Shown here one piece after another: positions 28,225 through 37,014 of a stretch of DNA of 64,000 nucleotides. Source of the DNA: Limisphaera sp049537155. Lineage in GTDB: Bacteria; Verrucomicrobiota; Verrucomicrobiia; Limisphaerales; Limisphaeraceae. A program made the translations under genes and the position numbers. Location of the stretch: contig NZ_JBMVQZ010000011.1 in NCBI RefSeq assembly GCF_049537155.1, forward strand, positions 76,426-140,425, in the 5' to 3' direction. The notes under the pieces were generated by a model that was not told the origin of the DNA, made no database searches, and was given only the letters and a program-made list of their open reading frames with translations. Numbering within the stretch: position 1 is the stretch's first letter; each line of letters begins with the position of its first letter.

Positions 28225-31170
28225 ATGGCAAGCGATATGAATGCCGAGTTTTGGAAACGGAAACTGGCGGCCTACCTGCACGATCCGCCGAGCAAGTGCC
28301 TTGACATCCGGACTCACGGTGAACGGTCGGATGCGGCCTTTCGCCAGGCAGGGTTCACCGACACCGAGATCGGCGACTATTTCAAACACGCCGACCACAC
28401 GGGCGCCGCCGCCGACCGGTTCCCGTTTCCGAGTTCGCAGCCAGCTGGCTTGAGCTGCGCATTCGACGGCGTCCGGAACGCCTTCCGCCACCCGCTCAGC
28501 GGCGAGCCGGTCCCGTTTCATGCCGAGTTTCGCTCGGTGGAGGAGGGCTTTGAAGGCGAAAACTCGGTCCAGCCGGCGTTGAGCTTCATCCCTGAGGATT
28601 GGCCAGACGACAAAATGTGGCGGGCCCGGTTCTTTGCTCACTGGCGATGCTGGCCGAGATTTGCCATCGAGAAGGATTACCGATTCGCATTTCTGCCGGC
28701 GGATACCCGTCTGCCGGACCACACAATCTGGACGCACATGCAGGTGGTCTCGGCGCTGGCGGGCTGTGTGGACGAGGACAACGTCTGGCGCCCGGCCTTC
28801 CTGAAGTTCCAGCTCGGTCCGGTGCAGGAATTCATCGCCCAGGCCCGCAGCACAAGGGACCTCTGGAGCGGCAGTTACCTGCTTTCCTGGCTCATGGCCG
28901 CCGGGCTGAAAAAGTTCTCCGAGCTGGCCGGCCCGGACGCGGTCATTTACCCCTCGCTGCGCGGCCAGCCGTTGTTCGACCTGCATTGGAGGAAGGATCT
29001 GTGGAGCAAGATCCGCATCGGCGACCGGCCGGTGTGGGAATCCATTGAGCCGCTCGACAAGGAGCGCGACCTGCTCACACCCAACCTGCCCAACGTTTTC
29101 CTCGCGCTTGTTTCGGCCCAACGCGGCGACACTATCGCCCGGGAGGTCGAGAAGGCCATTCGCGACGAGTTCAACCGCATCGCGCAATCCGTCTGGAACG
29201 CCTGCGAGCAAGCCGGCCTGACAAACAATCCCGAGGACCACGCCTTTGCCGGGGTGGATCGGAAGGCTCGGTTCGATCGTCAGATCGAACGCTTCCTCTC
29301 CACCGCCTGGCAGGTCACCCCGTGGCCGGAAACACCCGAGCAGGCCATCGAGTTGGCGAAGCAGCTTCCCCTCGCCCCCGACGAGGACGGCAAAAACGGC
29401 AAGACCTTGCTTCAGCGGGTTGAAACCGTGATCGAGGCCGCCCAAGAAAAGATGCCGCAAGACCACCGCGACCGCCGGTATTACACCGACGACCAGAAGA
29501 CCCGGCTCAACAACATCGGCGTGGCCTGGGCGCTGTTGACCGCGCTCAACTCCTGGCAGCTCGATGCCGTCCGCCAAACCCGCCATTTCAACGCCTGGAG
29601 CGACGGCGGCTGGCGCGTCGGCGCCGCCTCCAGTAAGGACAGCCTCACCGGCAAGGAAGAAGCCGTCGCCGGCGGGCGCGTCTGGCTGGCGCGATGCAAA
29701 CAACTGGCCGGAGTCACAGAGGGGGCGGCCTCGGAGCCAAACCACAGCCTGCTTGCCAGGCGGTTCAAACACGACGATTGGCTGGGCGCGATCACTCTGA
29801 TCAAACGGTTGTGGGACCTGACCTATCTGGAGCCGAACTTCGGCCTGCACCCGCTGCGCATGCCCAACACCCACGGCCTGGCCCGCCACGACCCCTTCAG
29901 CAACGCCGACGACGAACCCGATGTCGAAGGTCAGGCCGGTGACCGTTACTTCGCTGTGCTGGCCTTCGACGGCGACCAGATCGGCAAATGGGTGGCCGGC
30001 GACAAGTGCCCGCCGTTCTCCAAGCAACTGGCCGGCTACACCGACAGCAGCGGCAACCCGGCCGGCGCGCTCGAATATTTCCAGCGCGAATCCGATCCGG
30101 ACGGCCAGGGAACGCTGCGAAACCGGTATAAAGAGCTCCTGAATACCCGTCGCCCCGTGTCGCCTTCTTATCACCTGCAATTCAGCGAGGCTTTGACGAA
30201 CTTCGCCCTCCTTTGCGCCCGGCCCATCGTCGAGATCTATGATGGCCGGCTGATCTACTCCGGTGGCGATGACGTGGTGGCGCTGCTGCCCGCCGACACG
30301 GCGCTCGAATGCGCCCGCGCCTTGCAACTCGCGTTTACGGGTGATGCCCGCCTGCCCGAGATGCTCCGCCAGGCCGCCAGCCGCCTCTTGAAGGCCGACG
30401 AGGAGGCTCGCCGCAAACCTTGGTGTTATCAGAGGCTGGCCGCGAGAACCGGCCTGTTCCGGCACATCGCTCCCGGTTGCTTGGCGCGGGAGGATATCCG
30501 TGATCAGAACGACCTGCCGATTCCTTTCATCGTGCCCGGTCCCGCTGCCGGCGCCTCCGTCGGCCTCGCCATCGCCCATTTCAGCCATCCCTTGCAGGAT
30601 GCCGTCCGCGAAGCCCAAGCCGCCGAGAAACGGGCCAAGAAAGATCTCGGTCGCTCCGCCGTGGCCGTCACGCTGCTGAAGCGATCCGGCGAAACCATCC
30701 ACTGGGGCTGCCGATGGGACAGCGGCGGCCTCGACGCCTGCCAGCGGATGATCGAGGCGCTGCATCAGGACGTGCTGAGCGCGAAGTTCCCGCATCGCGT
30801 TATCGAACTCATTGATGGCTACCAGGCCGAAACCACGGACAAGCCGGGAGCCGTCCGGCCCGTCGCGAACTTTGCCGAGGTGGCTGATGCCATCCTTTCC
30901 CGCGAAGTTGCCGTGGCTGCCGACCGCCAGCGCGGGAAACGGTATCTCCGCGAGGCGGTCGGAAAGATTCAGGAGGCCCTTGACAACTACTTGCAGGGCC
31001 TTTCCTCAGCTGAAGCCAAGGTGCAAGCCCTCATGGGCCTCTGCCAGACCGCGACCTTCATCGCGCGCAACCTCTTCGACCGAAAGGACGCTCACACCGG
31101 GTCGCAATCCCGCGCGTCCCGTCTCGAATCCGAAATCCCGCAACCCGCCGACAGGCAACCCACGCCATGA
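28225..31170 (+). CDS. cmr2: Type III-B CRISPR Cas10 subunit (Cmr2)
   Basis: The 981-residue large subunit has an N-terminal HD-type motif (KLAAYLHDPPSK, H19-D20). A first palm domain has FAVLAFDGDQIGKW (D582), and the second palm has the intact cyclase motif YSGGDDVVALLP (G680-G681-D682-D683). Intact GGDD means the complex should make cyclic oligoadenylates from ATP when target RNA is bound. LGPVQEFIAQARSTRDLWSG is a conserved Cmr2 segment. A later ATG at 28237 is an alternative start. The stop overlaps cmr3 by 4 bases. Cas10 is the signal source for the Cad1 effector encoded downstream. Confidence 0.95.
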   Translation: MASDMNAEFWKRKLAAYLHDPPSKCLDIRTHGERSDAAFRQAGFTDTEIGDYFKHADHTGAAADRFPFPSSQPAGLSCAFDGVRNAFRHPLSGEPVPFHAEFRSVEEGFEGENSVQPALSFIPEDWPDDKMWRARFFAHWRCWPRFAIEKDYRFAFLPADTRLPDHTIWTHMQVVSALAGCVDEDNVWRPAFLKFQLGPVQEFIAQARSTRDLWSGSYLLSWLMAAGLKKFSELAGPDAVIYPSLRGQPLFDLHWRKDLWSKIRIGDRPVWESIEPLDKERDLLTPNLPNVFLALVSAQRGDTIAREVEKAIRDEFNRIAQSVWNACEQAGLTNNPEDHAFAGVDRKARFDRQIERFLSTAWQVTPWPETPEQAIELAKQLPLAPDEDGKNGKTLLQRVETVIEAAQEKMPQDHRDRRYYTDDQKTRLNNIGVAWALLTALNSWQLDAVRQTRHFNAWSDGGWRVGAASSKDSLTGKEEAVAGGRVWLARCKQLAGVTEGAASEPNHSLLARRFKHDDWLGAITLIKRLWDLTYLEPNFGLHPLRMPNTHGLARHDPFSNADDEPDVEGQAGDRYFAVLAFDGDQIGKWVAGDKCPPFSKQLAGYTDSSGNPAGALEYFQRESDPDGQGTLRNRYKELLNTRRPVSPSYHLQFSEALTNFALLCARPIVEIYDGRLIYSGGDDVVALLPADTALECARALQLAFTGDARLPEMLRQAASRLLKADEEARRKPWCYQRLAARTGLFRHIAPGCLAREDIRDQNDLPIPFIVPGPAAGASVGLAIAHFSHPLQDAVREAQAAEKRAKKDLGRSAVAVTLLKRSGETIHWGCRWDSGGLDACQRMIEALHQDVLSAKFPHRVIELIDGYQAETTDKPGAVRPVANFAEVADAILSREVAVAADRQRGKRYLREAVGKIQEALDNYLQGLSSAEAKVQALMGLCQTATFIARNLFDRKDAHTGSQSRASRLESEIPQPADRQPTP

Positions 31171-32588
31171 ACACACGCAGCACGTTGCACCAAGTCCTCC
31201 TCCAACCGACCGACGTCCTCTTCTTCCGCGACGGCCGGCCCATGGCCGGTTCGCTCGCCGGACATACGGCCGCCTGGCCGTTGCCGGACGTCACCAACCA
31301 CGCTCTCCACGCGGCTTTGCATCGCGCCGGCTTCAGTGGCGTTCATGCCCATCGCAGTGGGCGTAGCGGCAGGTACGGCAATCAACGAGATCGCAAGTTC
31401 GGCTGCCTGACCACCGCCGGGCCGTTTCCCGTGGCGGTCGCCGACGAGCAAGGCCGGTCCCTGCCTGCGCCCCTCTGGTTCTTTCCCCGCCCCAGGGACA
31501 CGATCCGGGCGGGCACCGTGGCGGTCGCCCTTCACCCCGTATCAGGCAACTGGCGCGACACCAGCTCACTGCCCGCACCCTTGGTTTACGCGGTCGCCAA
31601 TACCCAGCCGCCCGCCAAGGAAACGGTCGCCGAACCGTGGATTTCCACAGCCGCTTACCAGCGTTACCTTGCCGGTGGTCCGTGCGCGCCGTCCGATCGG
31701 TCGCATTACCTCCCGGACTCCGCCCTCGCCGACACCGAGCAAACCATCGGCATCGCCATCGATCCGGAAACCCAGACCACGGGCCAAGGCGAAGCCGCAG
31801 GCAGGATCTACTCGGCCCATTACCTGCGCCTGCGCGAGGGCTATCGCCTCGGGCTTTTCGCCGAGGCCATGGACAAGGTGAACGGCGACCCTGCCAACAA
31901 ACGGGATCTCATCCGCCTGTTGCTCAACGACCATCCGCAATCCATCGTGGTCGGGGGCCAGCAACGCCTCTGCACTGCCATGCGCCGCGACGCACCGCAA
32001 CCGCTGCCCCTGCCGTGCGGGCTTCATCATCCGGATGCTTTCGTGCGGCTTTCCAACGGGAAGTTCGCCGTGAAGTGGGTCCTCCTCACGCCGGCCATCT
32101 GGCCCGAGATGTCCGGCGAAGGGAAACAGCCGCATCCGGGCGGTTGGTTGCCCAACTGGATTGATTCGCAAACCGGCGCGGTTCTTCTCAAGGCGGGTGA
32201 TACGACCCGTCGCGAGGGCGAAGGTCGGGAGGCATGGCGCAAGCGAGTCCGCGAGATGCGTTCCGTCAGCGCGCGCCTCGTGGCGGCCATCGTGCCCAAG
32301 CCCATTCCCGTTACCGGCTGGGCGTTGCCGAACGACTCCGACCGCCCGGAAGGCGGCGCCAAATCCACCCATCTGGCCGTCCCTGCCGGTGCTGTCTACT
32401 ATTTCGAGGCCGACACCGCCGAGGCTGCAGTTCAACTGGCTGCCGCACTCAACTGGCACGGCAACACCTCCGGCCGCGCGATCGTCAACCGCCGCAGCAC
32501 GCTCCTGGGCGAAAAGGGCTACGGCTTGGGCGTCTGCGGCACCTGGCAGTTTTACCCCGGACCGGCCGCATCCGACCGGGCCGGCTGA
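31167..32588 (+). CDS. cmr3: Type III-B CRISPR protein Cmr3
   Basis: The 473-residue RAMP protein caps the 5' handle end of crRNA next to Cas10. It opens LLQPTDVLFFRDGRPM, the standard Cmr3 start, and contains PAPLWFFPRPRD, PAIWPEMSG-type segments and a C-terminal AIVNRRSTLLGEKGYGLGVC Gly-rich loop typical of RAMPs. It is longer than many Cmr3 proteins (often 300-400 residues). The ATG overlaps the cmr2 stop (ATGA). Its stop codon is the first base triplet of a 9-bp repeat tract. Confidence 0.9.
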   Translation: MNTRSTLHQVLLQPTDVLFFRDGRPMAGSLAGHTAAWPLPDVTNHALHAALHRAGFSGVHAHRSGRSGRYGNQRDRKFGCLTTAGPFPVAVADEQGRSLPAPLWFFPRPRDTIRAGTVAVALHPVSGNWRDTSSLPAPLVYAVANTQPPAKETVAEPWISTAAYQRYLAGGPCAPSDRSHYLPDSALADTEQTIGIAIDPETQTTGQGEAAGRIYSAHYLRLREGYRLGLFAEAMDKVNGDPANKRDLIRLLLNDHPQSIVVGGQQRLCTAMRRDAPQPLPLPCGLHHPDAFVRLSNGKFAVKWVLLTPAIWPEMSGEGKQPHPGGWLPNWIDSQTGAVLLKAGDTTRREGEGREAWRKRVREMRSVSARLVAAIVPKPIPVTGWALPNDSDRPEGGAKSTHLAVPAGAVYYFEADTAEAAVQLAAALNWHGNTSGRAIVNRRSTLLGEKGYGLGVCGTWQFYPGPAASDRAG

Positions 32589-32612
32589 TCTGACCGATCT
32601 GACTGATCTGAG
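32586..32612 (+). repeat. 9-bp tandem repeat, three units (cmr3-cmr4 junction)
   Basis: Three adjacent units TGATCTGAC, CGATCTGAC and TGATCTGAG fill the short gap between cmr3 and cmr4. The first unit contains the cmr3 stop codon. The same (C/G/T)GATC(C/T)G-type unit occurs in three other places in this locus. Confidence 0.8.
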
Positions 32613-32634
32613 AAACCGAACAGACCCAAAACCC

Positions 32635-33513
32635 ATGAACACGAAACGCATCCTCTACATATTCACTCGAACGCCCTTGCACGTCGGCGCCGGCTCCAGC
32701 GTGGGCGCCATTGACCAACCGATCATCCGCGAACGCCACACCGGCTTTCCGGTGATTCCCGCCTCGTCCCTCAAAGGCACCTTCTCGGACGAGTGGAATG
32801 AACGCAACGGCGACGGTAAACTCAACCGGGGTCCAGAAGGCAACTGGCTTTTCGGTTTGGGCGCCGGCACCGAGGGTGCCGCCGGGGCCCTCCAATTCAC
32901 TGAGGCCCGTCTCCTGGCCTTCCCCATCCGCAGCGCCAGGGGCAGCTTCGCTTGGATCACCAGCCCCCTCGTTCTGCGACGCGCCTACCGAGACGGCGCC
33001 ATTGACGTAAATCTGTCCGAGCTGTCCGGTCCATCGGACGAGCAAGCGTTGTTTGCAACCAATGGCCCCCTCGCCATCGATGGCAAAGTTGTCCTCGAAG
33101 AATACACCTTCGCCCACGCCGGTGACCTCCCCCGCGGTTTGGCCAACGCGCTCGCCAACCTTCTCGACGACCCCGTCTGGAAAGAGGTGGACAACCGGCT
33201 CGTCATCCTGAGCGACGGCATGATGAGCTACTTTGCCCGCAACGCCTGCGAAGTCGCCCAGCACGTCCGGATTGACGACGAAACCGGCACCGCCGCCAGC
33301 GGTGCCCTCTTCAACCAGGAAAACGTCCCCAGCGAAACCCTGTTCTACGCTGTTCTCCACGCTTTCCAAGGCCGCGGAGCCCAGTTCAGAGACAAAACGG
33401 CCGAAGAGGCACTTGAAGCCTTCAAGCAAAAGGTGGATCAACGGAAGAACGTCTTCCAATTCGGCGGCGATGCCTCCACCGGCCTTGGCTATTGCACCGT
33501 CAAACTCGCCTGA
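32635..33513 (+). CDS. cmr4: Type III-B CRISPR backbone protein Cmr4
   Basis: The 292-residue RAMP forms the repeated backbone along crRNA and cuts target RNA at 6-nt intervals. TRTPLHVGAGSSVGAIDQPI places the catalytic Asp at D27, the position of the active-site Asp in characterised Cmr4. FPVIPASSLKGTF and the C-terminal FGGDASTGLGYCTVKL are family signatures. ATG 32635 is chosen; the frame extends upstream into cmr3 but the homologous protein starts here. Target RNA cleavage is therefore predicted to be active. Confidence 0.95.
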   Translation: MNTKRILYIFTRTPLHVGAGSSVGAIDQPIIRERHTGFPVIPASSLKGTFSDEWNERNGDGKLNRGPEGNWLFGLGAGTEGAAGALQFTEARLLAFPIRSARGSFAWITSPLVLRRAYRDGAIDVNLSELSGPSDEQALFATNGPLAIDGKVVLEEYTFAHAGDLPRGLANALANLLDDPVWKEVDNRLVILSDGMMSYFARNACEVAQHVRIDDETGTAASGALFNQENVPSETLFYAVLHAFQGRGAQFRDKTAEEALEAFKQKVDQRKNVFQFGGDASTGLGYCTVKLA

Positions 33514-33532
33514 CCAGAAAGGAGCCAAAGCC

Positions 33533-33922
33533 ATGAAGAATCTTGAACAAATCCGTGCCCTCCACGCACACCGGTTCTGGAATCCAACCGACGAGACAGG
33601 CCGCCGTCGATTGGAGGAGGTCCGCGGTGAACAAGGCGGCGATGTCGTCCGCGGCCTCTCTTCGCTGATCATCTCCAACGGCCTTCTCGCAACCCTCGCC
33701 TTCGCCAAGGAAAAGGGTAAGGGCTACAAGACCTTCATGGAGGAGATTGGCCGCTACCTTTCCAGCCAGGGCGACGACGGGCGCCGGCTCTTTAACCAGA
33801 CGGTGCACACATTGGACGATTTCATCGGCATCCTCACCGCCAATGACTCCCTAGTTCTGCAACAGGCTGCCGACGAATCGTTGGCCTACCTCGGTTACCT
33901 GAAACGCTTCCGAAGGGATTGA
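33533..33922 (+). CDS. cmr5: Type III-B CRISPR small subunit Cmr5
   Basis: The 129-residue all-helical protein fits Cmr5: small size, position between cmr4 and cmr6, and helices such as RGLSSLIISNGLLATLAFAK and SLAYLGYLKRFRRD. Cmr5 stacks on the Cmr4 filament and helps bind target RNA. A strong ribosome site (AAAGGAG) sits about 9 bases before the ATG at 33533, the clearest one in the operon, perhaps to raise the yield of this multi-copy subunit. cmr6 starts 3 bases after its stop. Confidence 0.9.
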   Translation: MKNLEQIRALHAHRFWNPTDETGRRRLEEVRGEQGGDVVRGLSSLIISNGLLATLAFAKEKGKGYKTFMEEIGRYLSSQGDDGRRLFNQTVHTLDDFIGILTANDSLVLQQAADESLAYLGYLKRFRRD

Positions 33923-33925
33923 GCC

Positions 33926-35368
33926 ATGCCTGCACTTTTGCCAAAAGACACCCGGGAGTTGCTTTCCCGCCATTCGCAGCTGCCGGATGGCCGTTCTGTG
34001 CTGTTCGATCGCTTCGCCGCTCCGGATGCCAGAGAAGAGGATCGTTGCCAATGGTTCAAGCGGGTTGCTGACAAAACCGCAAACTCCGCCAAAGCGAAGG
34101 CCTGGCCGGAGATCATTTCCCGCTTGGATTCCACGCCGTTGTTCGCCCAGCTCCGATCCCGCCTCATGGTGAACATGGCTGGCGGCGTGATGGAAAACGC
34201 CGGACTGTGCCTCGACCGGTTTGGGATGCCGTACATTCCCGGCAGCGCTGTCAAAGGCTGCGCCCGGCGGATGGCCACCCAGCAACTCCTGGAAACCGAA
34301 GGGGCCCAAGCCAAGGCCGATCTGCTTTTCAGATTAGCCCTGATCTTCGGCTGGGGTGACACCGACTGGAAGGCTGGCCGGAAGCGCAAGCGGCACAACG
34401 GCCGCCAGATCGAAACGGAGCCTTATTCGGATTTCTGGTGGGCGATGGCTCAAGATTCCGGGGACCGGTCTGCCGATGCTGCGCGCCACCAACTATGGCA
34501 GGAAGTGGCCGTCTCAGTGGCCACTCGACTTCTCGACCGGCTGAACGTCCGGGTGCGCAAACACCCGAATGAGCCGTGGAATGACCTCCCCAACTTTGCC
34601 GGCACCGTGAGCTTCCTCCCCGCCTACCCGGTGGACCTCGACCAGACCGGCAAGGTGCAGGGGCTCCCCCTCGAAGTCCCACGGCTCGGCACGCTCGAGC
34701 TGGACGTCGTCACCTGCCATCACCCGGAATACTACCGCGGTGATCGCCAAGTGGCGTCGGACACCGAGGACCCCAACCCGGTCGTCTTCCCCGCAGTCGC
34801 TCCCGGCCACGTCTTCGCCTTCGCCCTTGCCCCACTGCGCGGAGCAGACAACGACCTCCTCACACAAGCCCGCACCTGGCTCGCCCAAGGCTTGGAAACC
34901 TTCGGTCTCGGCGCCAAGACCAACGCGGGTTACGGGTGGTTTGATTGTTCAGACGAAATCCAGACCGCCGTCAACGACCAACTCAAAAAGAAAGCTGCGG
35001 CCGAGGAAAAGCGGCGTCGCGAGGAGGAGGAACGGCAGAAGGCGAAGGCGGCCGAAGAAGAACGGCTACGCAAGAAGCGCGAACTCGAAGCGAAACTCAA
35101 AGACCTGACGCCCGAGCAGCAGGAAGACTACAAACTGGACCAAATGAGTGAAGACCAGCTCAAGAATCACTTGTTGAACTATTCAAAACTCTCCGAACTC
35201 CAGCAAGCGGCTGTTTACCGTTTACTCAAAGATCGCCGACCGGACCTGTGGCGGAACCTCCGGCAACTCTCCGAGACCGGAAAACAGAAAGAGAGAAAGC
35301 GATGGGGCCCCCTGGTTCAGGACATGTTCAAGCGTGCCAAGCAGAACAACGAGAAGATGCCCAAATGA
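33926..35368 (+). CDS. cmr6: Type III-B CRISPR protein Cmr6 with C-terminal coiled-coil extension
   Basis: The 480-residue RAMP has the Cmr6 motifs MENAGLCLDRFGMPYIPGSA, GSAVKGCARRMA and a Gly-rich loop LGAKTNAGYGWFD near residues 329-341. The RAMP core ends there. The remaining 135 or so residues are strongly charged (KKKAAAEEKRRREEEERQKA) and predicted helical, then a second helical segment rich in Leu, Asp and Arg. Typical Cmr6 proteins lack such a tail. It caps the 3' end of the crRNA filament with Cmr1, so the tail would project from that end. Stop overlaps cmr1 by 4 bases. Confidence 0.9.
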   Translation: MPALLPKDTRELLSRHSQLPDGRSVLFDRFAAPDAREEDRCQWFKRVADKTANSAKAKAWPEIISRLDSTPLFAQLRSRLMVNMAGGVMENAGLCLDRFGMPYIPGSAVKGCARRMATQQLLETEGAQAKADLLFRLALIFGWGDTDWKAGRKRKRHNGRQIETEPYSDFWWAMAQDSGDRSADAARHQLWQEVAVSVATRLLDRLNVRVRKHPNEPWNDLPNFAGTVSFLPAYPVDLDQTGKVQGLPLEVPRLGTLELDVVTCHHPEYYRGDRQVASDTEDPNPVVFPAVAPGHVFAFALAPLRGADNDLLTQARTWLAQGLETFGLGAKTNAGYGWFDCSDEIQTAVNDQLKKKAAAEEKRRREEEERQKAKAAEEERLRKKRELEAKLKDLTPEQQEDYKLDQMSEDQLKNHLLNYSKLSELQQAAVYRLLKDRRPDLWRNLRQLSETGKQKERKRWGPLVQDMFKRAKQNNEKMPK

Positions 35369-36561
35369 AAACCCAAACCTTTCAACTCGAACTTATCACG
35401 CCCTGCTTCTGCGGCGGGGCCGAACCCGAAAAGCAGGCCGAGATCCGCGCTCCGTCCATCCGAGGCCAGCTCCGCTGGTGGTTTCGTACCTTGGGCGGCT
35501 TCAAATCGCTGTCTAACCAAGGCATGTCCGTCCGTGACCAGGAAGCGCTCATTTTTGGCAGCACGGCTGGTGACGTTGGGCAGGCTGGCAAGCTGCTTGT
35601 TCGCGTCACTTCGCCGCAGCCCGAGAGCGTGCCCGCGAACGCAGATGACATGGACGCGGGTATGAACACACCTTTGGGATACGCCCTCTTTCCGCTGCGG
35701 CCTTTCCAGGACAATGACGCGCGGCGGGGCAAGTTCGCCGAACACACCGAATTCAGCATCCAGATACTGTGGCGTGGGAGTCCGCAACTCTGGGAGTCCA
35801 TCCTGGCACTGGTCGCCGTGTGGGCTCACCTTGGTTGCCTAGGGTTCCGGGGTCGTCGAGCGTTTGGTGCGTTGCAACTGAAGGAGCCACATCTTGCCTT
35901 GGAGCAAGCCCTACTCCACTTTGCCCAGCCCTCAGGAGTCACAATCAAAGAACTCCCCGCGCCAAACTTGCGGAACTGGCGTGGCACGGCTGCCGCACTG
36001 CTCGGCTGGTATCGGGGGTGGCGACAGCATGGGCAAATGAACCGCCGTTGGGATAAACCCAGTAGAACGTGGATCCCAATTCCGCCGGCACAAAAACAGG
36101 AAAACCGATCCCAGCGTGGGTTCAAGTATGCTCGTCGTGATCACAATGAAGGTCTGGATGTCCAAGGAACCGGGGCTCCGAACCCCGATCCTGAGAACCC
36201 GGCAGGCCAACGGGGCGAGAGTTTCCGTCCCGCCTTGGGTCTGCCGATCATACAGTATTTTTCCAGTTTAGGTGGCGCGAATGGACCTATTCGACGCAGC
36301 CAAGCAACGGTCAACTGGGACTGGGATTGGGATGAAGAGAAGAACAAAGGCAAGGGCCGCTTCGCGTCGCCGGTCTTGCTACGTCCCCACAAGGACGCTC
36401 ATGGCAACTGGCGCGCGCTGGTCATCTTCGTGGATGCGCACAAGTGGCCCGACGATGAAACCGTCCATCTGTCTTGCGGCGAACGGCATGAAACGCGCAG
36501 CGTCAAGTTGGACCTCTACAACGAAATGAAAACCGACCCAACCTTGCACCCTTTCCCTTGA
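35365..36561 (+). CDS. cmr1: Type III-B CRISPR protein Cmr1
   Basis: The 398-residue RAMP shows the Cmr1 start FQLELITPCFCGGAEPEKQA and the signature RAPSIRGQLRWWFR, followed by LGCLGFRGRRAFGAL with the Gly-rich RAMP loop. Cmr1 sits at the 3' end of crRNA and helps target capture. The ATG at 35365 overlaps the cmr6 stop. This closes a gene order cmr2-3-4-5-6-1 with all six subunits intact. No cas6 or adaptation gene follows. Confidence 0.92.
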   Translation: MKTQTFQLELITPCFCGGAEPEKQAEIRAPSIRGQLRWWFRTLGGFKSLSNQGMSVRDQEALIFGSTAGDVGQAGKLLVRVTSPQPESVPANADDMDAGMNTPLGYALFPLRPFQDNDARRGKFAEHTEFSIQILWRGSPQLWESILALVAVWAHLGCLGFRGRRAFGALQLKEPHLALEQALLHFAQPSGVTIKELPAPNLRNWRGTAAALLGWYRGWRQHGQMNRRWDKPSRTWIPIPPAQKQENRSQRGFKYARRDHNEGLDVQGTGAPNPDPENPAGQRGESFRPALGLPIIQYFSSLGGANGPIRRSQATVNWDWDWDEEKNKGKGRFASPVLLRPHKDAHGNWRALVIFVDAHKWPDDETVHLSCGERHETRSVKLDLYNEMKTDPTLHPFP

Positions 36562-36581
36562 AATCTGAACCACCCAACAAC

Positions 36582-36617
36582 CGATCCGAGCGATCCGCTG
36601 GATCCGCTGGATCCGAC
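36582..36617 (+). repeat. 9-bp tandem repeat, four units (after cmr1)
   Basis: Four adjacent units CGATCCGAG, CGATCCGCT, GGATCCGCT and GGATCCGAC start 20 bases after the cmr1 stop codon. They belong to the same family as the tracts at 32.6, 36.9 and 39.4 kb. Confidence 0.8.
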
Positions 36618-36855
36618 CGCCGCCGCAAACGATTACGGCCCACCGGGGTTATTACTCGCTGGCCAGCTTGCAGCTGGACACGCTTATCCACGGCGCCACG
36701 TACTGGTTCTGCGGGACGTTCCTCGATCGCCGCTCGCGGCTGGTGGATCAGATGGTCATGGCCGCTCGTAGCGGACGACGAAGCTTCGCCGAGGGCCACT
36801 GCTCCGAACAATTCGCCGGCGAAAGGCTCGCGCGGCGGCAAACCCAAACCCGGAG

Positions 36856-36891
36856 AGATTCGGTCGATCGGCCGGATCCGTCCGATCAGCA
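36856..36891 (+). repeat. 9-bp tandem repeat, four degenerate units
   Basis: Units AGATTCGGT, CGATCGGCC, GGATCCGTC and CGATCAGCA are in register with 9-bp spacing. This tract and the one at 36582-36617 bracket the candidate gene remnant. Confidence 0.6.
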
Positions 36892-36998
36892 CCGCCTCCG
36901 CCCGCAAACCACCGAGGGCGGTGCCGGCAAGAAGCCTCCAGCCAGCGGGGTGCCCGCGCCTGCCCGGGGCCATGAAACCTTGACGGCACAGACGGACA

Positions 36999-37013
36999 TG
37001 TCCAACTTGGACA
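36999..37013 (+). promoter_or_regulatory. Palindromic operator candidate of the antitoxin-toxin operon
   Basis: TGTCCAA-C-TTGGACA is a perfect 7-bp inverted repeat around one base. It ends one base before the GTG start of the antitoxin. Phd/VapB antitoxins usually repress their own operon by binding such palindromes, so this is the likely autoregulatory site. Confidence 0.6.
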
Positions 37014-37014
37014 C

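Noticed and set aside
27910..30795. A 961-codon open frame on the minus strand opposite cmr2.
   Set aside because: It mirrors the codon pattern of cmr2, has no ribosome site and no recognisable domain; long antisense frames are expected in GC-rich genes.
36582..36617. The GATCCG repeats looked at first like a degenerate CRISPR array.
   Set aside because: Units are only 9 bp, adjacent and without spacers, so they are tandem repeats.
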